A DNA stretch of 64,000 bases from Nitrosomonadales bacterium. GTDB taxonomy: Bacteria > Pseudomonadota > Gammaproteobacteria > Burkholderiales > Gallionellaceae. Within the stretch, counting starts at the first letter, position 1. The number at the start of each line of letters is the position of its first letter. Where the stretch lies: contig JACQYW010000012.1 of NCBI GenBank assembly GCA_016208015.1, positions 536,001-600,000 on the forward strand. Direction: 5' to 3'. Shown in pieces: positions 34,401 through 44,971 of the stretch. The notes beneath the pieces were generated by a model that was given only the letters and a program-made list of their open reading frames with translations, was not told the origin of the DNA and did not search any database. The position numbers and the translations under genes were made by a program.

Positions 34401-36786
34401 GGTCGTCGCGACGCCCGAGAATGGCGGCAGCCTCAAGGTTGCGGATATCGCGATCACCGATGATGCGCTGGGAACGAATGTGTTGTCGCTATCAGGCGCC
34501 GATGCGGCTTCCTTCAGCCTGGTCGGCAGTGCTCTGCACTTCAACGGCGGGGCTGACTTCGAGGTCAAGAGTTCCTATAGCGTCACGGTCGGGGTGGATG
34601 ATGCCGGTGTCGGCGCGACACCGGATGCATCGCAGGGCTTCACGCTGACGATCACGAATGCAAATGAAGCACCGACAGCGGTAACGTTCTCCAACATGGT
34701 AGGCTCAACACCGGAGAACGGCGGCAACATCAAAGTGGCGGATATCTCGGTCACCGATGACGCGCCGGGGACGAACGTGTTATCGCTGTCGGGAGCCGAC
34801 GCGGTATCCTTCAGCCTGGTTGGCAGCGCCCTGCATTTCAACGGCGGGGCGGACTTCGAGACCAAGAGCTCTTACAGCGTCACGGTCAGTGTCGATGACG
34901 CCGGTGTCGGCGCGACACCGGATGCCTCGCAGGGCTTTACGCTGACGATCACGAATGTGAACGAGGCACCGACGGCGGTGACTTTCTTGAACACGGTCAG
35001 CTCGACGCCCGAGAACGGCGTCAGCCTCAAGGTGGCGGATATCGCGATCACCGATGATGCGCTGGGAACGAATGTGTTGTCGCTGTCCGGAGCGGATGCG
35101 GCTTCCTTCAGCCTGGTCGGCAGTGCTCTGCATTTCAACGGCAGTGCGGACTTCGAGACCAAGGGCTCCTATAGCGTCACGGTCGGTGTGGATGACGTCG
35201 GTATCGGAGCGACACCGGATGCCTCGCAGGGCTTCACGCTGGCGATCACCAGTGTGAACGAAGCGCCTGGCATCGCCGCTCAATCGTTCAACCACATCGA
35301 GTACTGGTCCGGCACACCTTTCGACCCCTATGTTGGCATGGTGAGTGCAAACGATCCGGATGCCGGCGACATGCTGACCTACACGGTCACCGCGGGCAAC
35401 GAGGCCACTGTGGCAGGCGGAGTGGTTGAGACGAATGCGTTCGCTTTTGATGCCGGCACGCCGGGGCGGCTGGTGGTCAATAACCCAGCCGCGCTGAATT
35501 TCGAGTACAAGCCGGTCTTCACGCTGACTGTGCAGGTGACGGATGCGGGAGGTTTGTCGGCGACTGCCACCGTGACGGTGAACCTGACCAACGATGCGAC
35601 CGACAACGGCGATCCGCACATCAACACCGTCGATCGGCTCCACTACGATTTCCAGAGTGCGGGCGAGTTTGTCGCTCTGCGCGGCGCGAATGGCCTGGAG
35701 ATACAGCTGCGCCAGACGCCTGTGTCCACTGCGGCGCCGCTCGCGGATGGATACAGCGGATTGTCGGTGGGGGTGAGCATCAACACGGCGGTCGCGGCAC
35801 GCGTGGGTAACCACCGCGTCACTTATCAGCCGAACATCAGCGGCAACCCGGCTTCCAGCGGTCTTGAACTGCGTGTCGATGGTGTCGTGACGACACTACC
35901 GGCGAGCGGGCTCGATCTCGGCTCCGGCGGGCGGGTGATCCCGATGGCCACCGGCGGGATACAGGTCGACTTCCCGGACGGGACCATGATGACCGCCATA
36001 CCGGGCTGGTGGTCGTCGCATAGTGTGTGGTACCTGAACGTGCATGTCTTCCACACCGCCGCACGTGAAGGGATCATGGGGGCGCGACTCAAAGGCAGCT
36101 GGCTGCCGGGGCTTTCCGACGGATCGGCGTTCGGACCCAGGCCGACCGCGCTGTCTGACCGCTATGCCGAGCTGTACGTGAAGTTCGCCGATTCCTGGCG
36201 TGTGAACGAGAAGACCAGCCTGTTCGACTACGCCAAGGATACGTCGACCAGAACATTCACGCTCGCCGGATGGCCGAACGAAAAACCGCCCTATATCGCG
36301 CCGCAAGGACCGGTGGCGAAACCGGCCAAACGGGAAGTTGCGCAACGCGCGTGCCGCGAGCTTGCCGGCAAGAACGACAATGCCGATTGCGTGTTCGACG
36401 TGATGGTCACCGGGCATACCGGTTTTGCCAAGGCGCACCTGCTCAGCCAGAAGATCGCGGTCGGGTTGACCTCGACCATCGTGCGCGACGACAGGGATCC
36501 GACCGGGGCGCAAGAGCCGGTGACGTTCACCGCGACAGTGGCGCGAAACGCGATCGTCAAGCAGACGGCGGTTCGCGGCAGGGGCGTGCCGACGGGGACG
36601 ATCCAATTCACGCTCAACGGCGAACGTGTCGGCAGACCGGTCAAGCTTGATTCAAAGGGACAGGCCAGATGGAAGGTATCCAGCCTGAAGCCAGGCAAAT
36701 ATCGCGTGGCCGCCCGTTATTTCCCGGCGCGTGGCAGCGTGTTCCTGCCCAGCGCGAGCCGCGATGAGGCGCACTCGGTGAAGTAG
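31435..36786 (+). CDS. Giant exported subtilisin-like protease with cadherin-like repeats
   Basis: The 1,783-residue protein starts with a signal peptide (ending FAQAAPV) and an N-terminal beta-rich region. The S8 peptidase domain (about residues 385-665) has a complete triad: D403 in VLDSGLD, H437 in GHGTQVAG and S622 in SGTSFSSP. Then follow five cadherin-like domains, four of them near-identical 99-residue units. A VWD-like segment GDPHINTVDRLHYDFQSAGEFVAL comes next, and the C-terminal Ig-like domain ends without an anchor. I chose ATG 31435 because it begins the signal peptide; upstream in-frame sequence belongs to the preceding gene. It is probably surface-exposed or secreted. Confidence 0.85.
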   Translation: MDARMFASGSLKRFQYLFSGLIFSVLAAQFAQAAPVVVSVEHRVTVSYSKPRYDAGKGIFTTQVSIRNRSGSPLLSPLQLSFDEAAHKNLRIKNAQGIGKDGRPYFELKLPKGLLVANAGTDPFKVEVAAEEGRLVKRNHEKTVLTALREAQHVSAGVGLAPLAPRAEPYALKIDSGKVDVRFSVALVGVEKRLSSIFLRRIGDRKARAMNDQGRVGDLVAGDGIYGASITVDTSVLKADACLQYEAYIKNGRAEVVSPPFGLCASVFPVRAAASNTTAPVLFPEGLKAVADELLVTTRKMNSVTVQRLATGINATVVGSIPQQNLYQLKLSSPVSADRLMALALRLSADPEVRAASVNAIGTYAFTPNDTQFASQHGLQRVRAHDAWDAGATGSGVTVIVLDSGLDRTHTDFGTSPGNCQSAEDDCGAASTDGIGHGTQVAGVVGAKTNNALGVAGVAYGGKIHAIQVSADAVITDLEMIQGFNDAAGYVAGHGAASVINASFSVLNGSYNWTAVCTSIDSAVLNGVTPRAVVVNAVGNNGLNGNFYPARCNDLNAALTRKDLFITVANSASIVDPACGSVALDQRCSTSNYGAWVDMAAPGSAITTTAAGGGYVSPSGTSFSSPMVAGAAAILRSCGVALDQIESTLKTSANVTVTFPDASSAKRLDIYRALLQLNHAPTGVGLSSNSINENTNTAGGYEVGTLTRTDADTCDKHTYSIFGGADAALFSIGGANGDRLRLTAGVLNYEAKSSYAVTVRVTDFFGVTFNQPLTVNVINLNEAPTALVLSNMVLSTPENGGSVKVADIAITDDALGTNVLSLAGADAASFNIVGNALYFNGGANFEVKSSYSVTVRVDDAAVGATPDASQGFTLTITNANEAPLIANQIFAVNENSANGTSLGTVLASDPDAGSTLTYSITGPNPGGFVINPATGALSVGNSAAMDHESNPVYIFTVQVTDGVLPASATITVNVGNVNEAPTAVGFSNTVVATPENGGSLKVADIAITDDALGTNVLSLSGADAASFSLVGSALHFNGGADFEVKSSYSVTVGVDDAGVGATPDASQGFTLTITNANEAPTAVTFSNMVGSTPENGGNIKVADISVTDDAPGTNVLSLSGADAVSFSLVGSALHFNGGADFETKSSYSVTVSVDDAGVGATPDASQGFTLTITNVNEAPTAVTFLNTVSSTPENGVSLKVADIAITDDALGTNVLSLSGADAASFSLVGSALHFNGSADFETKGSYSVTVGVDDVGIGATPDASQGFTLAITSVNEAPGIAAQSFNHIEYWSGTPFDPYVGMVSANDPDAGDMLTYTVTAGNEATVAGGVVETNAFAFDAGTPGRLVVNNPAALNFEYKPVFTLTVQVTDAGGLSATATVTVNLTNDATDNGDPHINTVDRLHYDFQSAGEFVALRGANGLEIQLRQTPVSTAAPLADGYSGLSVGVSINTAVAARVGNHRVTYQPNISGNPASSGLELRVDGVVTTLPASGLDLGSGGRVIPMATGGIQVDFPDGTMMTAIPGWWSSHSVWYLNVHVFHTAAREGIMGARLKGSWLPGLSDGSAFGPRPTALSDRYAELYVKFADSWRVNEKTSLFDYAKDTSTRTFTLAGWPNEKPPYIAPQGPVAKPAKREVAQRACRELAGKNDNADCVFDVMVTGHTGFAKAHLLSQKIAVGLTSTIVRDDRDPTGAQEPVTFTATVARNAIVKQTAVRGRGVPTGTIQFTLNGERVGRPVKLDSKGQARWKVSSLKPGKYRVAARYFPARGSVFLPSASRDEAHSVK
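33781..35262 (+). repeat. Four near-identical 297-bp coding repeats with one diverged unit
   Basis: Units at 33781-34077, 34372-34668, 34669-34965 and 34966-35262 are each exactly 297 bp and encode 99 residues with TPENGG, VADIAITDDALGTNVLSLSGADAASF and VTPDASQGFTLTIT-like motifs. A different 294-bp cadherin-type unit (34078-34371) separates the first from the other three. The near-identity suggests recent amplification or gene conversion. Confidence 0.9.
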
Positions 36787-36847
36787 CGTTGCTGGTCGAC
36801 CTGTCCGTGAAGTTACTCGTAATGCTTTGCATCTAAGGAGAATGAAG

Positions 36848-37582
36848 ATGGAATATGGAAACTGGATCAAACGAATCGTTTTATTGAGCGTGTTCCTGTT
36901 GCCGGGTATGGCGGTGGCGGTCGAGTCGGCTCCTTCCGCAGGCACGGTGTCAAAGATGTCCGGTGACAACGTGGCCGAGGCGCGCCAAGTGGACGGCAAG
37001 GCGCGCAAACTGGCGGTCGGCGATGCCGTCTACTCGGGTGAGCACATCTGGACCGACAAGAGCACCAGCGTCCACATCCAGTTCGCCGACGAATCGCGTT
37101 TCGCGCTGGGGCCGAACACCGAGTTCGTGATCGACAAATTCAAATACACAAAGGGGGCTGAAGACGATGCATTCCATTCCCGCATCGTCAAGGGCGTGTT
37201 CCGTTTTGTGTCCGGTCTGATCGCGCATGGCAAGGGGCGAGACATGCAGGTGCGTGCAAGGGTCGCCACGATAGGCATACGCGGAACACAGGTGGAAGGT
37301 GAGGTGACCGACCGTCAGGAAGTGGACGGAAAGACAGTCGATGCCTCGGCCAAGATCGTGCTGATGGAACCGGAGGAAGAGGGCAAGCAGACTTCCATCA
37401 TCGTCTCCAACGAGTTCGGCAGTGTGGTCATCGACAAGCCCGGCTATGGCACCGAGATCCCCGATGAGAAGAGCCCGCCGTCGCCGGTGAGGAAGATGCA
37501 GTTGCGCACGGTGGAGAATGTGCTGCGCGCGCTGCGTTCGTCGGTGCGTCAGAGTGGGACGGCAAGGCCGCGGATGCCTTAA
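36848..37582 (+). CDS. Exported FecR-domain protein
   Basis: The 244-residue protein has a signal peptide (about residues 1-25, ending AVAVES) and a FecR/SLH-type domain. The domain signatures include VYSGEHIWTDKSTSVHIQFADESRFALGPNTEFVIDKFKY and a VRARVATIGIRGTQVEGEV segment. Some such proteins sense or transmit surface signals; others without an ECF partner are structural periplasmic proteins. No anti-sigma/ECF pair is visible. ATG 36848 is chosen because AGGAG lies 7 bases upstream; ATG 36842 is too close to the site. It closes the surface operon. Confidence 0.82.
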   Translation: MEYGNWIKRIVLLSVFLLPGMAVAVESAPSAGTVSKMSGDNVAEARQVDGKARKLAVGDAVYSGEHIWTDKSTSVHIQFADESRFALGPNTEFVIDKFKYTKGAEDDAFHSRIVKGVFRFVSGLIAHGKGRDMQVRARVATIGIRGTQVEGEVTDRQEVDGKTVDASAKIVLMEPEEEGKQTSIIVSNEFGSVVIDKPGYGTEIPDEKSPPSPVRKMQLRTVENVLRALRSSVRQSGTARPRMP

Positions 37583-37613
37583 TGAACTGCGAACGGTGCG
37601 CTGCCGGTGCTAC

Positions 37614-39348
<1,735 letters not shown>

Positions 39349-39359
39349 GGAGGGGTTCG

Positions 39360-39797
39360 ATGAGCAATCCTTTTACAGTCAGCCTGGTCTGTTGGCACGA
39401 TGGCGAGCCTTTGCTGCGTGCCATACGCGAAGCGGTGTTCATCCGCGAGCAGTGTGTTCCGGAAGAGCTGGAGTGGGACGACATGGACGGTGGCAGCCGC
39501 CATGCACTGGCCTTGAGTCTCAATGGCGATGCCATCGGTTGCGGACGTATCCTGCCGAACGGGCATATCGGCCGTATCGCCGTGCTGCCGGAGTGGCGCA
39601 ACAAGCGGGTGGGCACGGCGATCATGGAGGCGCTGCTCGACGAAGCGCGAGCGCGTGGCGTCAAACAGGTGGATGTGGATGCTCAAGTCCACGCCATCCC
39701 GTTCTATCTCAACTTCGGTTTTGTCGAGTCCGGCAAGGAATTCCTGGATGCCGGTATGCCGCACAAGAAGATGAAGTTGAAGCTCAAGCCTCGTTAG
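39360..39797 (+). CDS. GNAT family N-acetyltransferase
   Basis: The 145-residue cytoplasmic protein shows the GNAT fold: N-terminal VFIREQCVP, the strand GRIAVLPEWRNKRVGTAIMEALLDEARARG that carries the acetyl-CoA pyrophosphate loop (RNKRVGTA), and FYLNFGFVESG. The acceptor is unknown. ATG 39360 follows GAGGAGG by 6 bases. It lies 11 bp after the L,D-transpeptidase gene and is convergent with the permease-like gene that begins at 39799. Confidence 0.9.
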   Translation: MSNPFTVSLVCWHDGEPLLRAIREAVFIREQCVPEELEWDDMDGGSRHALALSLNGDAIGCGRILPNGHIGRIAVLPEWRNKRVGTAIMEALLDEARARGVKQVDVDAQVHAIPFYLNFGFVESGKEFLDAGMPHKKMKLKLKPR

Positions 39798-39798
39798 T

Positions 39799-40467
39799 TC
39801 ACTTTCCGTTTATATACTCTTCATCGCTGAAGTTCATCACCGCCTCGGGCTGGAACACGGTGAACGAGGTGATCAGCATGCCGGTGATGAACGCCTCGGT
39901 GAGCATCAGGATGGGGGTGGCGACCAGGTAATGGTGTTGTATCTCGCCCCAGGTGTAGGGACTCAGGAACAGCAGGATCAGGGTGGTCGCCAATGCGTTC
40001 AGCATGATGCTGAACGCCCCGCAAAGAAAACCGTTCCACAGTACGAACAGAAACAGATTCTTCGGCAGATTCTTTTTGCTGAAGCGCAGCAGCCATTCGC
40101 TGAACAACACCGGGATGGCGATCATCAGCAGGCCGTTGACGCCGAGCGTGATCAGTCCGGCATCCGCGCGCAGCCAGGTCGCCAGCATCACCAGCGCGAT
40201 GGATACAGTGGCGATCTGCCAGCCGAACATCAGCATGAACAGGGTCGAGCCGAGGATGTGGAAGTTGAAGCCGGGACGGATGCCCGCATTGAACTGCCAG
40301 AACACGAACGCGCCGATGAGCAGTCCCACCAGCGCGTTGACCATGATGCCGTTATCCAGCAATTTGCGCCATGGCGCGCCGGTGACGGCGCGAACCATGA
40401 GATACGCAAAGACGGCATTGGTCAGCCATAACCAGTCTTCGGAGAACAGACTGGCGGGCAGGTTCAC
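39799..40467 (-). CDS. CbiM-like energy-coupling-factor permease (COG3235 type)
   Basis: The 222-residue membrane protein has six or so helices and an N-terminal NLPASLFSEDWLWLTNAVFAYLMVRA region resembling CbiM-type substrate-binding permeases. The segment AGIRPGFNFHILGSTLFMLMFGWQIAT matches the CbiM core with its conserved His. The usual CbiQ/CbiO partners are missing, so the transported substrate (Co, Ni or other) is not clear. The start overlaps the YgfZ stop (ATGA), so the two are coupled. Confidence 0.75.
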   Translation of the reverse strand: MNLPASLFSEDWLWLTNAVFAYLMVRAVTGAPWRKLLDNGIMVNALVGLLIGAFVFWQFNAGIRPGFNFHILGSTLFMLMFGWQIATVSIALVMLATWLRADAGLITLGVNGLLMIAIPVLFSEWLLRFSKKNLPKNLFLFVLWNGFLCGAFSIMLNALATTLILLFLSPYTWGEIQHHYLVATPILMLTEAFITGMLITSFTVFQPEAVMNFSDEEYINGK

Positions 40468-41495
40468 GGGATTGGGTAGGGCAGTGGTTGGAACTGCAAA
40501 CGCGTACCGGTGAGCGTACCGAGATGTACCGGGAAGGCATCGTGGCTGGCGATCTGCACCACGGCCAGCAGGTCGTGACCGCCACCCGGTGCGGGCGCGG
40601 CATTGGCGACGATGCCGCAGCTCTGGCCCTCCATCTCCATGCTGAACAATTCCGCGCCCGGCTGCGGGGCGACGTCATCGTCGACATGCGCCAGGTACAT
40701 GCGGCGTTTGTTCTTGCCGAGGTATTGCATGCGCGCCACGATCTCCTGACCCGGATAACAGCCCTTCTTGAAATTCACCGCGCCGGTGAGGTCGAGGTTC
40801 GCCATCTGCGGTACAAACGCTTCCTGTGTCTGTGGCAGGATGACGGGGATGCCGGCGCGGATATTGAGCCAGTCCCAGCAGGGCGAGCCGACCGGACGGG
40901 CGCCGCTGCCGAGTTTCTGCCACAGGGCTGTGGCGTGTTGCGGCGTGGTGCAGAGCTGGAAGCGGTTCGCATCCAGGCGGATCAGCAGGGTGTCTTCATG
41001 CTGCACTGCGGCGAGGGGCTCTTGCGGCAGCGCGGGGAAATGTTGCTGCAACAAGGCGGCTGCATTGGCACCGGATAGACCGAGACAAACGGAGTCATCG
41101 CTCGCGTTCGCTATCTTCACCTTGGCGCGCAACACATACATGGTGAGTTTCTTCTGGATGGCCGCGTGCAGGCTTTGCGGCAGTTGCAAAAAGAACTCCG
41201 CCGGATTGCGCCAGAGGAGCAGGGTCGCCAGAGCGCGGCCTTTGGCGGTATTGAAGCTGCTGGGCAATGCGTGTTGCGGCGTCAACGCGTTCACGTCGCT
41301 GCTGAAGAGATTGTGCAGGAAAACCTGCGCCTCCTCGCCCGAGACTTTGATCACGCCGAACTGCGACAGGTCGCACAGCACCGTGCCATCGCGCGTGGCG
41401 CTGCGCTCGGCGGCGGCATCGCCGAAGTGTTGCACTGTGCCGTCCTGTATCAGTGCGCCCTGCGTGGTGAGGAAGTTCTGCCAGAATTGGTTCAT
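40464..41495 (-). CDS. ygfZ: Folate-dependent Fe-S protein YgfZ
   Basis: The 343-residue protein is an IscA-associated, tetrahydrofolate-binding factor for maturing some Fe-S enzymes. It carries the diagnostic motif KKGCYPGQEIVARMQYLG (KGC-x-x-GQE), an N-terminal CDLSQFGVIKVSGEEAQVFLHNLFSSDV barrel half and the GcvT-like C-domain. The start is ATG 41495 (MNQFWQNFL). The extension to 41678 is not supported. It precedes the CbiM-like gene with an ATGA overlap. Confidence 0.92.
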   Translation of the reverse strand: MNQFWQNFLTTQGALIQDGTVQHFGDAAAERSATRDGTVLCDLSQFGVIKVSGEEAQVFLHNLFSSDVNALTPQHALPSSFNTAKGRALATLLLWRNPAEFFLQLPQSLHAAIQKKLTMYVLRAKVKIANASDDSVCLGLSGANAAALLQQHFPALPQEPLAAVQHEDTLLIRLDANRFQLCTTPQHATALWQKLGSGARPVGSPCWDWLNIRAGIPVILPQTQEAFVPQMANLDLTGAVNFKKGCYPGQEIVARMQYLGKNKRRMYLAHVDDDVAPQPGAELFSMEMEGQSCGIVANAAPAPGGGHDLLAVVQIASHDAFPVHLGTLTGTRLQFQPLPYPIP

Positions 41496-41566
41496 GGTTG
41501 CATCCGTTGGGTGAGCTGTGTGCAATATTAACGCGAAGCATGGTGTTTCGGCTAAACTCTTGCGCC

Positions 41567-43675
41567 ATGAGAGTGCTGTGGATAATGCTGCTGATGCCCC
41601 TTGCCGCCTGCGACGGCAGCCTGTGGAACAACCCCTATCCGGCTTCCGACGACGGCAAGTCCATTCTCTACACCGCATTCACCGAGCGCCCCAAGCACCT
41701 TGATCCGGCGCAGGCCTACAGCGAGAACGAATACGAGTTTCTTGCGCTCATCTATTCTCCGCCGCTGCAATATCATTATCTGAAGCGGCCCTATCAATTG
41801 TCGCCGCTGGCTGCCAGCGCGTTGCCGAAAGTGACCTATCTGGACAAGAGCCGCCATCCCCTGCCGGACAAGGCAGCGGCGGAGCGTATCGCCTACAGCG
41901 TGTACGAGATCCGGATCAAGCCCGGCATGCGCTACCAGCCGCATCCGGCTTTTGTCCCGGCCAACTACATGCGCAAACCGGGCAGCATCGCGGCGCTGGG
42001 CGATTTCGCCGATACGGCGACGCGCACGGTGACTGCGGCGGATTACGCTTACCAGATCAAGCGCCTGGTGCATCCGCGCCTGCACACGCCCATCGCCGGG
42101 GTGATGAGCGAATACATCGTCGGCCTCAAGGATTATGCCGCCACGCTGCAAGCCGCCGCGAAGGCTCATCCGGACGAGTTCCTCGACCTCAATCGATATC
42201 CGCTGCCGGGCGTGGAAGTGGTGGACACCACCACTTATCGCATCACCATCAACGGAAAATATCCCCAGTTCGCCTACTGGCTGGCGATGCCCTTCTTCTC
42301 GCCGCTGCCGCAGGAAGTGGAACGCTTCTACGCATTGCCCGGCATGAAGGAGCGCAATCTCACGCTGGACTGGTGGCCGGTCGGCAGCGGGCCGTATTAC
42401 CTGTCGGAGAACGATCCCAACCGGCGCATGGTGCTGATGAAGAACCCCTATTACGACAGCGAGACCTACCCTGCGGAAGGCGAGGGGGGCGATGCTGCGG
42501 CCGGGTTCCTGGCCGACGCGGGCAAGCCGCTGCCGTTGATCGACAGCATCGTGTTCTCGCTGGAGAAGGAAACCATCCCCTACTGGAACAAATTCCTGCA
42601 AGGCTATTACGACGCTTCGGCGATCAGCTCGGACAGCTTCGATCAGGCGGTAGCGGTCGGTGTGAGCGGCGAGGCGACGGTGAGCGAGGCGATGAAGGCG
42701 CAGGGTATCGTGCTCGACACCGCCGTCTCCACCTCCACCATGTACACCGGTTTCAACCTGCTCGACCCGGTGACGGGCGGCAATACCGAACGCGCGCGCA
42801 AACTGCGCCGGGCCATCGCCATCGCCGTGGACTTCGAGGAGTTCGTCTCCATCTTTGCCAACGGGCGCGGCATCAGCGCGCAATCGCCCATCCCGCCGGG
42901 CATCTTTGGCCACCGCGAGGGGTGCGAGGGCATCAATCACTATGTCTATGACTGCGTGAAAGGTGCGCCGGAGCGCAAGTCCATCGCCGAGGCGAAACGA
43001 CTGCTGGACGAAGCGGGTTATCCCGGCGGCGTCGACGTCCGCACCGGCCAGCCGCTGGTCATCCACTTCGACACCACCGCCACCGGTATGGGCAACAAGT
43101 CGCGTCTGGACTGGCTGCGCAAGCAGTTCGACAAGCTCGGCGTGCAACTCGACATCCGCAGCACCGACTACAACCGCTTTCAGGACAAGATACGGCGCGG
43201 CGACACGCAGATGTTCTTCTACGGCTGGAACGCGGACTATCCCGACCCGGAGAACTTCTTCTTCCTGCTGCACGGGCCGCAGGCCAAGGTGGCCAAGGGC
43301 GGCGAGAACGCGAGCAACTACAGCGACCCTGAATTCGACCGCCTGTTCGAGCAGATGAAGAACATGGATAACGGTCCGGCACGGCAGGCCATCATCGACC
43401 GCATGCTGGAGACCCTGCGCCGCGACTCGCCCTGGTTGTGGGGTTACCACCCCAAGAACTACGTGCTGCGCCAGGGCTGGCTGCACAACGTCAAACCCAA
43501 CATCATGGCCAACAACAAGCTCAAGTACTGGCGCGTCGAAGCAGCACAGCGCGATCGCTTGCGCCGCGAATGGAACCAACCCGTGCGCTGGCCGCTGTGG
43601 CTGGGCGCGGCGCTGGTGTTGCTGTTCGCATTATGGATATGGCGTGTGTTGCAGAAGCGGGAGCAGGGGAGATAG
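41567..43675 (+). CDS. ABC oligopeptide-type substrate-binding lipoprotein
   Basis: The 702-residue protein belongs to the SBP_bac_5 family. It has a lipoprotein signal ending LMPLAAC with C15 as the predicted lipidation site. Family features include ERPKHLDPAQAYSENEYEFLALIYSPPLQYHYLKRPYQL at the start and FFYGWNADYPDPENFFFLLHG near the C-terminus. It is longer than the usual 500-600 residues and closes with a hydrophobic tail (WPLWLGAALVLLFALWIWRVL) before QKREQGR, suggesting a second membrane anchor. The matching permeases lie 1.4 kb downstream beyond two opposite-strand genes. Confidence 0.88.
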   Translation: MRVLWIMLLMPLAACDGSLWNNPYPASDDGKSILYTAFTERPKHLDPAQAYSENEYEFLALIYSPPLQYHYLKRPYQLSPLAASALPKVTYLDKSRHPLPDKAAAERIAYSVYEIRIKPGMRYQPHPAFVPANYMRKPGSIAALGDFADTATRTVTAADYAYQIKRLVHPRLHTPIAGVMSEYIVGLKDYAATLQAAAKAHPDEFLDLNRYPLPGVEVVDTTTYRITINGKYPQFAYWLAMPFFSPLPQEVERFYALPGMKERNLTLDWWPVGSGPYYLSENDPNRRMVLMKNPYYDSETYPAEGEGGDAAAGFLADAGKPLPLIDSIVFSLEKETIPYWNKFLQGYYDASAISSDSFDQAVAVGVSGEATVSEAMKAQGIVLDTAVSTSTMYTGFNLLDPVTGGNTERARKLRRAIAIAVDFEEFVSIFANGRGISAQSPIPPGIFGHREGCEGINHYVYDCVKGAPERKSIAEAKRLLDEAGYPGGVDVRTGQPLVIHFDTTATGMGNKSRLDWLRKQFDKLGVQLDIRSTDYNRFQDKIRRGDTQMFFYGWNADYPDPENFFFLLHGPQAKVAKGGENASNYSDPEFDRLFEQMKNMDNGPARQAIIDRMLETLRRDSPWLWGYHPKNYVLRQGWLHNVKPNIMANNKLKYWRVEAAQRDRLRREWNQPVRWPLWLGAALVLLFALWIWRVLQKREQGR

Positions 43676-43684
43676 GCCAGCGGT

Positions 43685-44320
43685 CTACGCCTCCTTCCAT
43701 GCCTGCTCAAGCGCGCTGGAAAACACCTCGACCGGCTGCGCTCCCGAAATGCCGATATTTTCATCGATCACGAAGTTTGGTACGGCAGTGATGCCGAATT
43801 CGACCGCCCTTGCTTCGTCTGCCCGCACTGCATCGGAATAGGCATCGCTTTGCAGTATCGCCTGCGCTTCGTTTTCGGCAATGCCGAACTTGGGGGCGAG
43901 GCGGGCCAGTGCAGCATGGTCGCCTACCTCCAGCGATTCTGAAAAGTATGCGTGCATGAGCAGCTCGGATGCACCATCGTCCAACTGGCGCGAAGCGGCG
44001 AAGTGGATCAGGCGATGCGCATCGAAGGTGTTGCCGGGATGGGCGTCGGACAAGCGATATTCCAGCCCGACCTCCTTGGCGACTTCCGTCACGTGCGCGT
44101 TCATTGCCGCCGCTTGTTGCGGGCTGACCCGGTATTTTTTCACCAGCATCTCATCCAGTGTTCCGGGATATCGGCGCGGGGCGTCGCGGTCGAGTTCAAA
44201 GCTGCGCCAGATCACCTGCACGCTTTCCCAATGCGGGAATTTCGCCAGCGCCATTTCCAGGCGGCGTTTGCCGATGTAGCACCAAGGGCACACCACATCC
44301 GACCAGACTTCGATTTGCAT
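43685..44320 (-). CDS. DsbA-family FrnE-like oxidoreductase
   Basis: The 211-residue protein has a DsbA thioredoxin fold with the C11-P-W-C14 redox pair in DVVCPWCYIGKRRLE, the helical insertion and the FrnE-type GITAVPNFVIDENIGISGAQP cis-proline loop. There is no signal peptide, so it is probably cytoplasmic. FrnE homologues act in disulfide isomerisation and stress protection. It lies 10 bp beyond the stop of the binding-protein gene on the other strand, convergent with it, and 12 bp from the reductase-like gene. Confidence 0.9.
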   Translation of the reverse strand: MQIEVWSDVVCPWCYIGKRRLEMALAKFPHWESVQVIWRSFELDRDAPRRYPGTLDEMLVKKYRVSPQQAAAMNAHVTEVAKEVGLEYRLSDAHPGNTFDAHRLIHFAASRQLDDGASELLMHAYFSESLEVGDHAALARLAPKFGIAENEAQAILQSDAYSDAVRADEARAVEFGITAVPNFVIDENIGISGAQPVEVFSSALEQAWKEA

Positions 44321-44332
44321 GGGGAGTCTCTC

Positions 44333-44971
44333 CTAGGTCAGCAGCTTGAAGGCATGCGCCCAGTCGTTGCGCAGGAAGCCGGGTATGCACCACAGTATGC
44401 ACAACGGTTCGATGGCGCGGGCCGCTTCGACCTTGCCCATGTCCGCCGTTTCCCAGCCGAACTGGTCGAGGATGCCGGTCACGATCTGTTTTGCCGCCTC
44501 GTCGTTGCCGCAGATGAACATGGTCGGCTTGCCGCCCTTGAACTGCGGATCGACCATGAAGGCATTGCCGACGGAGTTGAACGCTTTGACGAAACGGGCA
44601 TTCGGGAATTCACGTTGCAGCCGCTCCATCTGCGAATCGTCCAGCGTGGTGAAGTAGCTCAGCACGCCGTTGACGGGCGGGGCGTCGGCAATGGGATTGG
44701 TGACGTCGATGACGGGTTTGCCCGCAAGATTGGCAGCACCGGCGAGACGTAGCACCTCGACGGCCGCCGTGCCTTTTACCGCCAGCACTACCAGTTCGCC
44801 GTACTTTGCCGCCTCGGCAAAATTGGCGATATGGCCTTTGGGATTTTTTGCCGCCCAGTCGGCCAGTTTGTCCGGCGTGCGCGTCCCCAGCGTGACTTCA
44901 TGACCGTGTTTCAGAAAGCCGCCAGCCAGGGCTTTCGCGACATCGCCCGAACCCAGGATTCCGATTTTCAT
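44333..44971 (-). CDS. NAD(P)-binding F420-dependent-oxidoreductase-like protein
   Basis: The 212-residue protein starts with the Rossmann motif MKIGILGSGDVAKALAGGF and has GTRTPDKL after the second strand, typical of the F420_oxidored/NADP reductase-like family. The region VIDVTNPIADAPPVNGVL supports it. The organism need not make F420; many members use NADP. The substrate is unknown. It is upstream of frnE on the minus strand and probably co-transcribed with it. Confidence 0.85.
   Translation of the reverse strand: MKIGILGSGDVAKALAGGFLKHGHEVTLGTRTPDKLADWAAKNPKGHIANFAEAAKYGELVVLAVKGTAAVEVLRLAGAANLAGKPVIDVTNPIADAPPVNGVLSYFTTLDDSQMERLQREFPNARFVKAFNSVGNAFMVDPQFKGGKPTMFICGNDEAAKQIVTGILDQFGWETADMGKVEAARAIEPLCILWCIPGFLRNDWAHAFKLLT

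Noticed and set aside
36848..37582. A FecR anti-sigma factor with an ECF sigma partner
   Set aside because: No sigma factor gene or TonB receptor is adjacent, and the protein has a cleavable signal peptide rather than a cytoplasmic sigma-binding domain.
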